64,000 nt of DNA from the NCBI RefSeq assembly GCF_947499845.1, contig NZ_CANMPM010000001.1, positions 62,001 through 126,000 of the forward strand, in the 5' to 3' direction. Position numbers and translations under genes: made by a program. The notes under the pieces were generated by a model that made no database searches, had not been told where the DNA came from, and saw only the letters and a list, made by a program, of their open reading frames with translations. Positions 8,587 through 15,912 of the stretch are shown in pieces. Every line of letters starts with the position of its first letter. Positions within the stretch are counted from its first letter, which is position 1. The stretch is from an uncultured Pseudokineococcus sp. GTDB taxonomy: Bacteria > Actinomycetota > Actinomycetes > Actinomycetales > Quadrisphaeraceae.

Positions 8587-9531
8587 TCAGCGGGTGCCGG
8601 CGGCAGCCGGGACCGGGGCCTCGCTCGTGGGCGCGGCGACGGCCGCCTTCGCGGCCTGGCCGGCCTCGGCGAGCTGCGCCTCGGCCCGCCCCCTCTCCGC
8701 CCGCTCCGCCTCGGCCACCTGCTGGGCGCGGCGGCTCGTGCGGGTGCGCCCGTGGGTGGCGTAGAGCGTCAGCCCGACGAAGGTGAGGCCGCCGACGAGG
8801 TTGCCGAGGACCGTGGGGATCTCGTTCCAGACGAGGTAGTCGCCGAGCGAGAAGTCGCCGCCGAGCAGCAGGCCGGAGGGGAACAGGAACATGTTGACGA
8901 TCGAGTGCTCGAAGCCCATGTAGAAGAACAGCAGGATGGGCATCCACATCGCGATGACCTTGCCCGAGACGCTCGTCGACATCATGGCCGCGACGACGCC
9001 GGTGGAGACCATCCAGTTGCACAGCACCGCGCGGATGAAGAGCGTCAGCATCCCGGCGGCGCCGAACTCGGCGTAGCCGACGGTGCGCGCCTCGCCGATC
9101 TCCCCGAGCCGCTGGCCGACCTCGTTCGGCTCGACGGCGAAGCCCGTCGTGACGATGACGCCCATCATGAGCGCCACCGTCACGGCGCCCCCGAGGTTGC
9201 CGAGGAAGACGAGCCCCCAGTTCCGGAACATCGAGCGGACGGTGACGCCGCGGCGCTTGTCGAGGAGCGCCAGCGGGACGAGCGTGAAGACGCCGGTGAG
9301 CAGGTCGAAGCCCATGAGGTACAGCAGCGAGAAGCCCACGGGGAACAGCAGGGCCCCGATGATGGCCTGCCCCGTCTGGACCGTGACCGTGACGGCGAAG
9401 GCGGCCGCGAGGGCGAGGATCGCCCCGGCCATGTACGCGCGGATGAGGGTGTCCCGCGTGCTCATGAGGACCTTGGCGTGCCCGGCATCCACCATCTTGG
9501 TGACGAAGTCGGGCGGGCTGACGTAGGACAT
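8587..9531 (-). CDS. Formate/nitrite transporter (FNT) family channel
   Basis: 314 residues with six predicted membrane helices and a charged Ala/Glu/Arg-rich cytoplasmic tail from about residue 262. FNT signatures are visible: 'FRNWGLVFLGNLGGA' and 'GFEHSIVNMFLFPSG', which carries the conserved pore histidine. FNT proteins move small monovalent anions (formate, nitrite, hydrosulfide). The pairing with cynS makes cyanate, nitrite or bicarbonate the likely cargo here; that is inference from context. ATG at 9531 has a good AGGAGG. Upstream lie an inverted repeat and a GlnR-type box. Confidence 0.92.
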   Translation of the reverse strand: MSYVSPPDFVTKMVDAGHAKVLMSTRDTLIRAYMAGAILALAAAFAVTVTVQTGQAIIGALLFPVGFSLLYLMGFDLLTGVFTLVPLALLDKRRGVTVRSMFRNWGLVFLGNLGGAVTVALMMGVIVTTGFAVEPNEVGQRLGEIGEARTVGYAEFGAAGMLTLFIRAVLCNWMVSTGVVAAMMSTSVSGKVIAMWMPILLFFYMGFEHSIVNMFLFPSGLLLGGDFSLGDYLVWNEIPTVLGNLVGGLTFVGLTLYATHGRTRTSRRAQQVAEAERAERGRAEAQLAEAGQAAKAAVAAPTSEAPVPAAAGTR

Positions 9532-9570
9532 GGGGCCTCCTGGGGTCCGCGTGCGGGGGTCCGACGAGCG

Positions 9571-9593
9571 CGTGCCCCGACCATCGGGGCACG
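9571..9593. promoter_or_regulatory. 10-bp perfect inverted repeat in the FNT leader
   Basis: CGTGCCCCGA, 3-nt spacer CCA, TCGGGGCACG: exact arms 9571-9580 and 9584-9593. It lies 40 nt upstream of the FNT start and 13 nt downstream (in the minus-strand sense) of the GlnR-type box. It could be an operator for a second regulator or a leader RNA hairpin. Confidence 0.5.
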
Positions 9594-9606
9594 GCCCGCG
9601 CCCGTG

Positions 9607-9622
9607 GTTTCCGTCCCGTTAC
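9607..9622 (-). promoter_or_regulatory. Exact match to actinobacterial GlnR box
   Basis: On the minus strand the sequence reads GTAAC-GGGACG-GAAAC, which fits the published GlnR consensus gTnAC-n6-GaAAc at every conserved base. It is AT-containing sequence in a GC-rich gap, 76-91 nt upstream of the FNT start, on the strand of the FNT-cynS pair. GlnR activates nitrogen-assimilation genes under nitrogen limitation, so this site would tie cyanate use to nitrogen status. Confidence 0.7.
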
Positions 9623-9765
9623 GCCCAGCGCTCCATGACCTCACGGCTGCCGGCGCGCGCTGAGAGGCGCTCGGAGGCCATGGCGCGACGACCGGTCGGG
9701 AGCGGGCCGCTCGCCCTCGACCGAGGGCGGGGAGGGCCCCGTGCGCGAGGGCGCATGCTGGAGGC

Positions 9766-10434
9766 ATGGGGGAGCACGGGGTCGGTGGAGGCGGAGCAGG
9801 GGCGAGCGAGGTCGCGCCGAGCGCGGCCGGGGCGAGCGGGGCCGGGGCGGCCGGTCGCGGTCCTCGGCGGGCGGGGCGCCGCGCGGCGCCGCCGCTGGGG
9901 GCGACCGCCCGCACGGCCGCCTCGCGGGCCCGCGTCGACGCCCTCTGCCGCGACGCCGTCGCCGCGCTCACGGCGGCCGCCGTGCCGCACGACGTCACTC
10001 ACCTGGCCCGGCGCCGTCGGCTGCTGCGCGACGACGTCCTCGTCGTCGTCGGGACGGGCTGGGACCTCGGCCGCTACGTGCTGTGGCCCGACGCGACGCT
10101 GCGGGCGGCGGGGGAGCGCCTCGGGTGGGTCGACGAGACGACGGGCGCCGTCCGGCTGCGCGGCGGGGAGGAGGCCCGCCTCGCGGACGGGGCCGCGGTC
10201 GCGGCCGGCGGCGGCGTCTGGGCCGTGTGCGAGCCCGTCGCCCACGTCGACGTCGCCGAGGTGGGCGACCGCTGCGAGGTCGTCGTCGCCGACGACGGCG
10301 TCTCCCGGTGGGCCGACCACCCGCACGGACGGCCCGACCGCCGCCACCCCGGCTCGCGGCCCCGACCCGTCGCGGACTGGCCCGACCTCGCCGTCGACCT
10401 GCCCGAGCGCGTGCGACGGCGCACGCAGCGCTGA
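9766..10434 (+). CDS. Hypothetical protein
   Basis: 222 residues, no family recognised. The first 60 residues are Gly/Ala-rich and low complexity; the remainder is mixed alpha/beta-looking sequence with 'DVLVVVGTGWDLGRYVLWPD' and many short acidic turns. No membrane segment or cysteine cluster is seen. A -10-like hexamer CATGCT (9754-9759) lies 6 nt before the ATG, suggesting a leaderless transcript; because of this the start is reasonably supported. Convergent with the HIT gene. Confidence 0.6.
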   Translation: MGEHGVGGGGAGASEVAPSAAGASGAGAAGRGPRRAGRRAAPPLGATARTAASRARVDALCRDAVAALTAAAVPHDVTHLARRRRLLRDDVLVVVGTGWDLGRYVLWPDATLRAAGERLGWVDETTGAVRLRGGEEARLADGAAVAAGGGVWAVCEPVAHVDVAEVGDRCEVVVADDGVSRWADHPHGRPDRRHPGSRPRPVADWPDLAVDLPERVRRRTQR

Positions 10435-10486
10435 GGGCCGCGCCCGCCCCGTCAGCACCGGGCGCGCCGTCCGCCACGTGCGCCCC

Positions 10487-10540
10487 GTCAGCCCCGCAGG
10501 TCCCATCAGCCCCGCAGGTCCTGTCGGCCCCGCGCGTCCG
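10487..10540. repeat. Three 18-bp tandem repeats between convergent genes
   Basis: Units 10487-10504, 10505-10522 and 10523-10540 share the core TCAGCCCCGCAGGTCC. The array abuts the stop codon of the HIT gene (10541). The first two units differ at two positions; the third is more diverged. Confidence 0.75.
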
Positions 10541-10993
10541 TCAGGTCCGGGCCGCCGAGAGGTGGTCGCGGACGCGGGCGGCCACCTGCGCCGCCTCCCC
10601 CGGCGCGTACCGGTGGCGGGGGCCGAGGAAGAAGCGCAGGCCGTCGCCCCGCGAGCGCGGCACGACGTGCTGGTGGAGGTGGGGGACGCTCTGGCTCACG
10701 ACGTTGTTGACGAGCAGCAGCGCGCCCTCGGCGCCCGTCGCGGCCTCGATCGCCCGCTGCAGCGCCTGCCCCGTCGCGAGCCAGGGCCCCGCCAGGTCGG
10801 CCGGCAGCTCGTCGTAGGTCTGCACGTGCTGCGCGGGCACGAGGAGGACGTGGCCGGGGAACAGCGGCTGGGCGTCGAGGAAGGCGACGAGCCGGTCGTC
10901 GCGGTGCACCACCTCGGCCGGGGCGTCCCCGGCGACGACGGCGCAGAAGGCGCACGGGGCGTCCGACCCCCGCGGGCTGAAGGCCTGGGGCAC
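10541..10993 (-). CDS. HIT-family nucleotide hydrolase/transferase
   Basis: 150 residues. The histidine-triad motif 'HLHQHV' is present at about residue 107, with the upstream 'FLDAQPLFPGHVLLVPAQHV' typical of the HIT fold and an N-terminal Cys pair (CAFC) often seen in bacterial members. The family hydrolyses nucleoside phosphoramidates or AppppA-like dinucleotides. GTG start at 10993 has GAGGAGG 6 nt upstream. The start lies 47 nt from the divergent tRNA-Thr gene. Confidence 0.9.
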   Translation of the reverse strand: MPQAFSPRGSDAPCAFCAVVAGDAPAEVVHRDDRLVAFLDAQPLFPGHVLLVPAQHVQTYDELPADLAGPWLATGQALQRAIEAATGAEGALLLVNNVVSQSVPHLHQHVVPRSRGDGLRFFLGPRHRYAPGEAAQVAARVRDHLSAART

Positions 10994-11040
10994 GGCGCCT
11001 CCTCGCTACCCTCGCCCTCGGCGCCGCCGCGGCGCCGACC

Positions 11041-11113
11041 GCCAGCATGGCGCAACTGGTAGCGCACCCGACTTGTAATCGGGCGGTTGCGGGTTCGAGT
11101 CCCGCTGCTGGCT
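11041..11113 (+). tRNA. tRNA-Thr (anticodon TGT)
   Basis: 73 nt form a full cloverleaf: acceptor GCCAGCA (11041-11047) with TGCTGGC (11106-11112), discriminator T at 11113, D-arm with GGTAGC, anticodon stem CCCGA/TCGGG around the loop CTTGTAA (anticodon TGT, reads ACA/ACG), and a T-arm with GGTTCGAGTCC. CCA is not encoded. Its 3' half has been copied three times downstream. Confidence 0.95.
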
Positions 11114-11133
11114 CGCTCCCGAGGGCTGCTGTA

Positions 11134-11185
11134 CACCCCCGACGTGTCATCGGGCGGCCCGCGGGTTCGAGTCCCGCTGCTGGCT
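11134..11185 (+). pseudogene. tRNA-Thr 3'-half fragment, copy 1
   Basis: Anticodon stem CCCGA/TCGGG retained, loop changed from CTTGTAA to CGTGTCA (T33 to G, A37 to C, TGT triplet kept). The T-arm is intact and the acceptor 3' strand TGCTGGCT identical to the tRNA. No partner for the acceptor exists upstream, so it cannot fold as a tRNA. Confidence 0.8.
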
Positions 11186-11217
11186 CCCGAGGTGGGCTCC
11201 GAGGTGGGCTCTGCCGT

Positions 11218-11270
11218 GCGCACCCGACGTGTCATCGGGCGGCCCGCGGGTTCGAGTCCCGCTGCTGGCT
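11218..11270 (+). pseudogene. tRNA-Thr 3'-half fragment, copy 2
   Basis: Identical to copy 1 from the anticodon arm (CCGACGTGTCATCGGG) through the 3' acceptor strand and about 10 nt beyond, including the altered loop bases. This shows that the mutated form was duplicated. Confidence 0.8.
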
Positions 11271-11299
11271 CCCGAGGTGGGCCGAGGTGGGCTCTGCCG

Positions 11300-11351
11300 T
11301 GCGCCCCCGACGTGTCATCGGGCGGTTGCCGGTCTGGTCCCGCTGCTGGCT
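11300..11351 (+). pseudogene. tRNA-Thr 3'-half fragment, copy 3 (most decayed)
   Basis: The anticodon arm matches copies 1 and 2, the variable region (GGCGGTTGC) matches the true tRNA, but the T-arm is damaged (GGTCTGGTCC instead of GGTTCGAGTCC). The 3' acceptor strand is retained. Confidence 0.75.
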
Positions 11352-11386
11352 CGCTCCGGCTGTCCCCCTCTGCCCTCCCACGAGAC

Positions 11387-11483
11387 GGAGGAAGGCTACG
11401 AAGTCTCCCCGAGGGGCAGCCTGGCGCGGAGGAAGGCTACGAACTCCTCTCCCCAGGCGCCCTGGGACGCAGAAGGGCTACGA
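11387..11483 (+). repeat. Dispersed 15-bp direct repeats with hairpins
   Basis: GGAGGAAGGCTACGA occurs exactly at 11387-11401 and 11428-11442, and a variant (GCAGAAGGGCTACGAG) at 11469-11483. Between the copies lie small palindromes such as CTCCCCGAGGGG and CCCAGGCGCCCTGGG. Spacing is about 41 bp. The region separates the tRNA-fragment array from the esterase stop. Confidence 0.7.
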
Positions 11484-11516
11484 GGTCCGGCGGTGGGGGC
11501 CGCGCAGGCCACTCCC

Positions 11517-12476
11517 TCAGCGCAGCAGCTCGGCGAGCGCGGCGTGCGCCTCGTGGGTCGCCCGCAGCGCCGCCGGCAGGGGGGTCCCGTAGAAGCCGTG
11601 GACGAGCCCCGGCACCGTCCGGTGGGAGACGCGGACGCCGGCGGCCTCGAGGGCCCGCGCGTAGGCGACGCCCTCGTCGCGCAGGGGGTCGTACTCCGCG
11701 GTCACGACGACGGCCGGGGCGACGCCGGCGAGGTCGGCGTGCAGCGGCGAGACCCGGACGTCGCGGGCGACCTCGGCGGCGGCGCGGGCGCCCTCCTCCG
11801 TCGTCGGGTCGACGCCCAGGTAGTGGCCGGTGAACCACGTCATGTCGCGGGCGGTGAGGAAGTAGCCCTCCGCGTTCTCCTCGCGGGAGGGGTGGTCGCC
11901 GGCCGGGTCCACCACGGGGTACAGCAGCAGCTGGGCGGCCAGCGGCACGCCCTCGTCGCGGGCCCGGAGCGCGCAGACCGCGGCCAGGTTCCCGCCGGCG
12001 CTGTCGCCGGCGACGACGAGCCGCGCCGGGTCGCCGCCGAGGTCGTCCACGTCGTCGGCGACGGCGCGCAGCGCCCGCCAGCAGTCCTCGAGGCCCTCCG
12101 GGAAGGGGTGCTCGGGCGCGAGCCCGTAGTCCACGCTCACGACGACGGCGCCGAGGTCGCCCGCCAGGAGGCGGCACGGGACGTCGTGCGTGTCGAGGTC
12201 GCCGACGACGAAGCCCCCGCCGTGGAGGAAGACGACGGTCGGCGCGGGCGAGCCCGGCTCGAGCCCCACCGGGCGGTAGGTCCGGGTGCGGACGCCGCCC
12301 GCCTCGCCGTCGACGACGGACGCCACCGGCGGCAGCGCCGCCGGGTCGGTGCGACCGACGCCCGCGAAGGCGCGCAGCCCCGCCCTCGCCCCGGGGACGT
12401 CGGAGTCGGCGGGGCCGGGGCGGCCCAGGCGCTCGAGCTCGGCGAGCATCGCGGCGGTGCCGGGGTCGAGGGGCAT
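11517..12476 (-). CDS. Alpha/beta hydrolase, hormone-sensitive-lipase-type esterase
   Basis: 319 residues. The oxyanion-hole motif HGGGF is at about residue 84, the nucleophile elbow GDSAGGN at about 157, the acid in 'EYDPLRDE' and the catalytic His in 'GLVHGFY', all in the order of the HSL (family IV) carboxylesterases. It likely hydrolyses short-chain esters in the cytoplasm; no signal peptide is seen. ATG at 12476 with GGAGG upstream. It is last in a minus-strand run with the hydroxyacyl-CoA dehydrogenase and EthA-like genes. Confidence 0.9.
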   Translation of the reverse strand: MPLDPGTAAMLAELERLGRPGPADSDVPGARAGLRAFAGVGRTDPAALPPVASVVDGEAGGVRTRTYRPVGLEPGSPAPTVVFLHGGGFVVGDLDTHDVPCRLLAGDLGAVVVSVDYGLAPEHPFPEGLEDCWRALRAVADDVDDLGGDPARLVVAGDSAGGNLAAVCALRARDEGVPLAAQLLLYPVVDPAGDHPSREENAEGYFLTARDMTWFTGHYLGVDPTTEEGARAAAEVARDVRVSPLHADLAGVAPAVVVTAEYDPLRDEGVAYARALEAAGVRVSHRTVPGLVHGFYGTPLPAALRATHEAHAALAELLR

Positions 12477-12566
12477 GGCGTCCTCCGGAGGGCGTGGGCG
12501 ACGGGACGTGGGTGACGGGCGTGGGGGGCCGTGCGGGCCGGGGCCAACGGGGCGGGCGGGCCAGGG

Positions 12567-13433
12567 TCAGCGGTAGGTGTAGAAGCCCTCGCCGGACTCG
12601 ACGCCGAAGCGCCCGCGGTCGAGGTAGTTCTCCTGCAGGTAGTCGGCCCAGGCCTGGGAGGCCGGGTCGGCGCTCGCGATGGCGTGCGCGGTCCGCAGGC
12701 CGACGACGTCGTAGACCTGGAAGGGCCCGGCCGGCGCCCCGGTGGCCGTCCGCCAGGTGCGGTCGATGGTCTCGACGTCGGCCACGCCCTTGAGGAGCAG
12801 CTCGGCCGCCGCGCCGAGGAGCGGGATGAGCAGCGAGTTGAGGACGTAGGCGGGCTGCTCGCGGTGCAGCCGGATCGGCTCCATGCCGATGGCGGCGGCG
12901 AAGACCTCCACCTGGTCGGCGACGGCCGGGTCGGTGCCCGCGTGGCCCATCACCTCGGCGGTGTTCTGGGCCCAGATGCGGTTGGCGAAGTGCAGCGCGA
13001 GGAAGCGCTCGGGCCGGCCGGTCGCGTCCGCCATGGCGCTGGGCAGCAGGCTCGAGGAGTTCGTCGCCAGGACGGCGGACGGCGGCGCGGCCGCCCCGAC
13101 GCGCGCCCAGACGTCGCGCTTGAGCTCCAGGCGCTCGGGCACGGCCTCCACGACGAGGTCGGCGGCGCCCACCGCGTCGGCGAGGTCGCTCGTGAGGCGG
13201 ATGCGCCCCGGGGCGGCTCCGTAAGCGTCGGCGAGGTCCGGCAGGTCGTGCGCCGCGGCGCCCGCGAAGCGCTCCAGGCGCTGCCGGCCGGCGCTCAGCG
13301 CGTCGTCGTCCACGTCGTAGGCGGTGACGTCGACGCCGTGCGCGGCCGTCTGGAGCGCGATCTGCGCGCCGAGGACGCCGAGCCCGAGGACGGTGACGCG
13401 GGCGTAGGGCGACGCGGGCGTGGAGGCGGGCAT
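12567..13433 (-). CDS. 3-hydroxyacyl-CoA dehydrogenase (NAD-dependent, single unit)
   Basis: 288 residues when started at the ATG at 13433, which has AGGAG 7 nt upstream (an earlier in-frame ATG at 13496 lacks one). Rossmann motif 'GLGVLGAQIA' near residue 14, the 'NSSS' and 'HFANRIW' active-site segments, and the C-terminal helical domain ending 'GRFGVESGEGFYTYR' identify the family. It oxidises 3-hydroxyacyl-CoA (or 3-hydroxybutyryl-CoA) to the 3-keto form. Neighbours are a monooxygenase and an esterase, so an ester/ketone or fatty-acid breakdown setting is possible. Confidence 0.9.
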   Translation of the reverse strand: MPASTPASPYARVTVLGLGVLGAQIALQTAAHGVDVTAYDVDDDALSAGRQRLERFAGAAAHDLPDLADAYGAAPGRIRLTSDLADAVGAADLVVEAVPERLELKRDVWARVGAAAPPSAVLATNSSSLLPSAMADATGRPERFLALHFANRIWAQNTAEVMGHAGTDPAVADQVEVFAAAIGMEPIRLHREQPAYVLNSLLIPLLGAAAELLLKGVADVETIDRTWRTATGAPAGPFQVYDVVGLRTAHAIASADPASQAWADYLQENYLDRGRFGVESGEGFYTYR

Positions 13434-13513
13434 GGGGCTCCTGTCGTCGTGCGGTGGGGGCCGGGTGGGCGGTGGGGCCGGTGCTCGTGGGGCCACCGGT
13501 CAGGAAGGCCGGA

Positions 13514-15121
13514 TCAGGCGGCCGGGACGACCTCGGGTGGTGCGCCGACGGCGGGGGAGCCGTCGGGCCGGGTGCCCGCGGGGAGGAACCGCAGGTCGCG
13601 GCCGCGGCGGTCGAGCCGCAGGGAGACCAGGTCCAGCAGGTAGTTCTGGTGCACGCGCCACGGCGCCCGCTCGCTCTGGCGCGGCAGCTGGGCGAGACCG
13701 CGGCGCACGTAGCCGGCCGCGAGGTCGATGACGGGGCGCGAGCCCTCCGTGCCGGCCGGGGCCTGCGCCACGACGGCGCCCGCGCCGCGCCGCCGCATCG
13801 TCCCGAGGAGGTCGGCGACGGCCCCCGCCACGAGGTCGGCGCGCAGCGTCCAGGACGAGTTCACGTACCCGATCGTGTAGGCGAGGTTCGGGAGCCCCTC
13901 GAGCATCATGCCCTTCCACGCGAGACGGCCCCCGGGCTCGACGGGGCGGCCGTCGACGTCGAGCCGCATGCCGCCCAGCACGAGCACGGACAGGCCGGTC
14001 GCCGTCACGAGGACGTCGGCGTCGACGCGGCCGCCCGAGGCCAGGCGGACGCCCCCGGCGTCGACCCGCTCGATGGCGTCGGTGACGACCTCCGCGGCCC
14101 CCGACGAGATGGCGCGGAAGAGGTCGCCCCCGGGGGCGGCGCACAGCCGCTGGTCCCAGGGCTCGTAGCGGGGCCGGAAGTGCGTGGCGACGTCGTAGCC
14201 CTCGGGCAGCTTCTCGGCCGCCGAGCGCTCGAGCAGAGCGCGCATGGCCGCGGGGCGCCGCCGCGCGTACTGGTAGAGCAGCATCGAGCCGGCGATGTGC
14301 TTGGCGCGCACCGCCTTCTGGGCGACGGGCTCGGGCACGCGGCCGCGCAGCCGCACCGCCAGCCGGTCGCGCGAGGGCACCGCTGCCACGTAGGTGGGCG
14401 AGCGCTGCAGCATCGTCACCTGCGCGCCGCGGCGCGCCAGCGCGGGCACGAGCGTCACGGCGGTGGCGCCGCTGCCGACGACGACGACCCGCCGGCCCTC
14501 GACGTCGAGGTCGGCGGGCCAGTGCTGGGGGTGCACGACGTCGCCCGCGAAGTCCTCGAGCCCGGGGATCTCGGGTCGGTGGCCCTCGTCGTAGCGGTAG
14601 TAGCCGGTGCAGGCGAGGAGGAAGGAGCAGGTGATGGTCGACGTCGCCCCGTCCTCGCCCTCGCGCCACTCGGCGCCCGCGCCGCCCTCGCCGGGGGTGC
14701 GGTGCAGGACGGTGAGCACCCACCGGGAGTCCTCGCTGCGCCAGGACGCGGAGACGACCCGCTGCCGGTACCGGACGCGCTGCGCGACGCCGGTCTCCGT
14801 CGCGGTCTCCTGCACGTAGGTGCGGATGTCGTCGCCGTCGGCCAGCGCCTTCTCGCCGGCCCAGGGGCGCGCGGCGTACCCGAGCGTGTACATGTCCGAG
14901 TCGGAGCGGACGCCGGGGTAGCGGAACAGGTCCCACGTGCCGCCGATGACGTCGCGCGACTCCAGCACGGCGAGGTCGAGGTGGGGGTGGCGCCGCAGCA
15001 GCGTCGCCGCCGCGCCGACGCCCGAGAGGCCGGCGCCCACGACGACGACGTCGAGGTGCTCCGGCTCGTGGTCGGTGGTGCGCGCGGTGCTGCCGGCGGT
15101 GCCGGTCGTCGTCGACCCCAT
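13514..15121 (-). CDS. ethA: EthA-like FAD-dependent Baeyer-Villiger monooxygenase
   Basis: 535 residues. FAD motif GAGLSG (29-34), the Baeyer-Villiger fingerprint F-x-G-x-x-x-H-x-x-x-W in 'DFAGDVVHPQHW', and NADPH motif 'GSGATA'. Many blocks resemble mycobacterial EthA, for example 'GGTWDLFRYPG', 'RSDSDMYTLG', 'LPEGYDV..HF', 'PWDQRLC' and 'NLAYTIGY.N.SWTL'. Such enzymes oxygenate ketones to esters and can activate thioamides. The ATG at 15121 is preceded 6 nt upstream by TAGCCT, so the mRNA is probably leaderless. It is divergent from an EthR-like repressor. Confidence 0.92.
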   Translation of the reverse strand: MGSTTTGTAGSTARTTDHEPEHLDVVVVGAGLSGVGAAATLLRRHPHLDLAVLESRDVIGGTWDLFRYPGVRSDSDMYTLGYAARPWAGEKALADGDDIRTYVQETATETGVAQRVRYRQRVVSASWRSEDSRWVLTVLHRTPGEGGAGAEWREGEDGATSTITCSFLLACTGYYRYDEGHRPEIPGLEDFAGDVVHPQHWPADLDVEGRRVVVVGSGATAVTLVPALARRGAQVTMLQRSPTYVAAVPSRDRLAVRLRGRVPEPVAQKAVRAKHIAGSMLLYQYARRRPAAMRALLERSAAEKLPEGYDVATHFRPRYEPWDQRLCAAPGGDLFRAISSGAAEVVTDAIERVDAGGVRLASGGRVDADVLVTATGLSVLVLGGMRLDVDGRPVEPGGRLAWKGMMLEGLPNLAYTIGYVNSSWTLRADLVAGAVADLLGTMRRRGAGAVVAQAPAGTEGSRPVIDLAAGYVRRGLAQLPRQSERAPWRVHQNYLLDLVSLRLDRRGRDLRFLPAGTRPDGSPAVGAPPEVVPAA

Positions 15122-15140
15122 GCGAGGAGGCTACGACGAC

Positions 15141-15176
15141 CTCGACAGGCTGTCGAGAGCATCGACACGGCGTCGA
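15141..15176. promoter_or_regulatory. Paired palindromes in the ethA-ethR intergenic region, candidate EthR operator
   Basis: CTCGACAGGCTGTCGAG (15141-15157, 7-bp perfect arms) and TCGACACGGCGTCGA (15162-15176, 5-bp arms) have centres 20 bp apart, about two helical turns, so two dimers would bind the same DNA face. All four half-sites are TCGAC/TGTCGA-like, the motif present in the mycobacterial ethA operator. They lie 8-20 nt beyond the -10 of ethA, covering its -35 region, and upstream of the ethR -10 (15205-15210). Confidence 0.75.
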
Positions 15177-15217
15177 GCGGGGCTGCGCCCACGGGGCCGC
15201 CGCCTACGCTCGGGAGG

Positions 15218-15844
15218 GTGAGCACGCCCCAGCGGGCCCGCCGGGCCCCCCGCCCCTCGGGCGAGGACCGCCAGCGCGCCATCGTCGACGCCGTCGAGGA
15301 CCTGCTGCGCACGCGGCCGCTGGCGGAGATCTCGATCGACGAGGTGGCCGCGGCCGCCGGCCTGTCGCGGAGCGCCTTCTACTTCTACTTCGGGTCCAAG
15401 CAGGCCGTGCTGCTCGAGCTGCTCGACCGCATGGTCGCCGAGGTCGACGCGCGACTCGCGGCCCTCCCGCTGCCCGACGAGCCGTCCCGCGACTGGTGGC
15501 GCTCGTGCCTGGCCGTCTTCGTCGACGTCTTCGGCGCGCACCGGGCCGTCTCCCTGTCGCTGGCCGAGGCGCGCGCCACAGTGCCGGAGCTGCGCGAGGA
15601 GTGGTCGCGCCGCCTGGCCGGGTGGGTCGACCTGACGACGGCGACCATCACGGCGGAGCAGCGGCGCGGACGGGCCGGCGCGGTCGTCGACCCGCGCGCC
15701 ACGAGCGTGCTGCTCAACACGATGAACGAGCGCGCGATCGCCGCGTCGCTCGCGGGGGAGGAGCCGTCGCTGCCGCCGGGCTCGGTGCTCGACGCCCTGA
15801 CCGACCTGTGGTGCACCGCCGTGTACGGCACGCCCGACCCCTGA
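15218..15844 (+). CDS. ethR: EthR-like TetR-family repressor
   Basis: 208 residues. N-terminal HTH 'ISIDEVAAAAGLSRSAFYFYFGSKQAVLLELLDRMV' and a ligand-binding domain that follows mycobacterial EthR closely, ending with 'NTMNERAIAASLAGEEPSLPPGSVLDALTDLW' versus the EthR 'NLMNERTLFASFAGEQPS' segment. Homology plus the divergent ethA neighbour supports the call. GTG at 15218 is preceded 7 nt upstream by TACGCT (15205-15210), so leaderless expression is likely. It should repress ethA and perhaps itself through the paired palindromes. Confidence 0.92.
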   Translation: MSTPQRARRAPRPSGEDRQRAIVDAVEDLLRTRPLAEISIDEVAAAAGLSRSAFYFYFGSKQAVLLELLDRMVAEVDARLAALPLPDEPSRDWWRSCLAVFVDVFGAHRAVSLSLAEARATVPELREEWSRRLAGWVDLTTATITAEQRRGRAGAVVDPRATSVLLNTMNERAIAASLAGEEPSLPPGSVLDALTDLWCTAVYGTPDP

Positions 15845-15912
15845 CGGGCGTCCCGCCGCCGAGCGCCACCGCGCGGTGGCGGTCCGGTCGTGCGGGGGCC
15901 AGGGTCGGAGCC

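Larger units (their letters stand above)
11134..11351 (+). repeat. Tandem array of three ~81-85-bp units derived from the 3' half of tRNA-Thr
   Basis: Three head-to-tail units follow the tRNA. Each has the anticodon arm, variable loop, T-arm and 3' acceptor strand but not the 5' acceptor strand or a recognisable D-arm. Unit ends fall at 11185, 11270 and 11351, giving periods of 85 and 81 bp. Spacers between units share GAGGTGGGCTC-type sequence. The remaining gap to 11516 holds a second repeat family and no gene. Confidence 0.85.

Noticed and set aside
11134-11351. The tRNA fragments as functional tRNA genes
   Set aside because: No 5' acceptor strand pairs with the retained 3' strand, and the anticodon loop lost the conserved T33.
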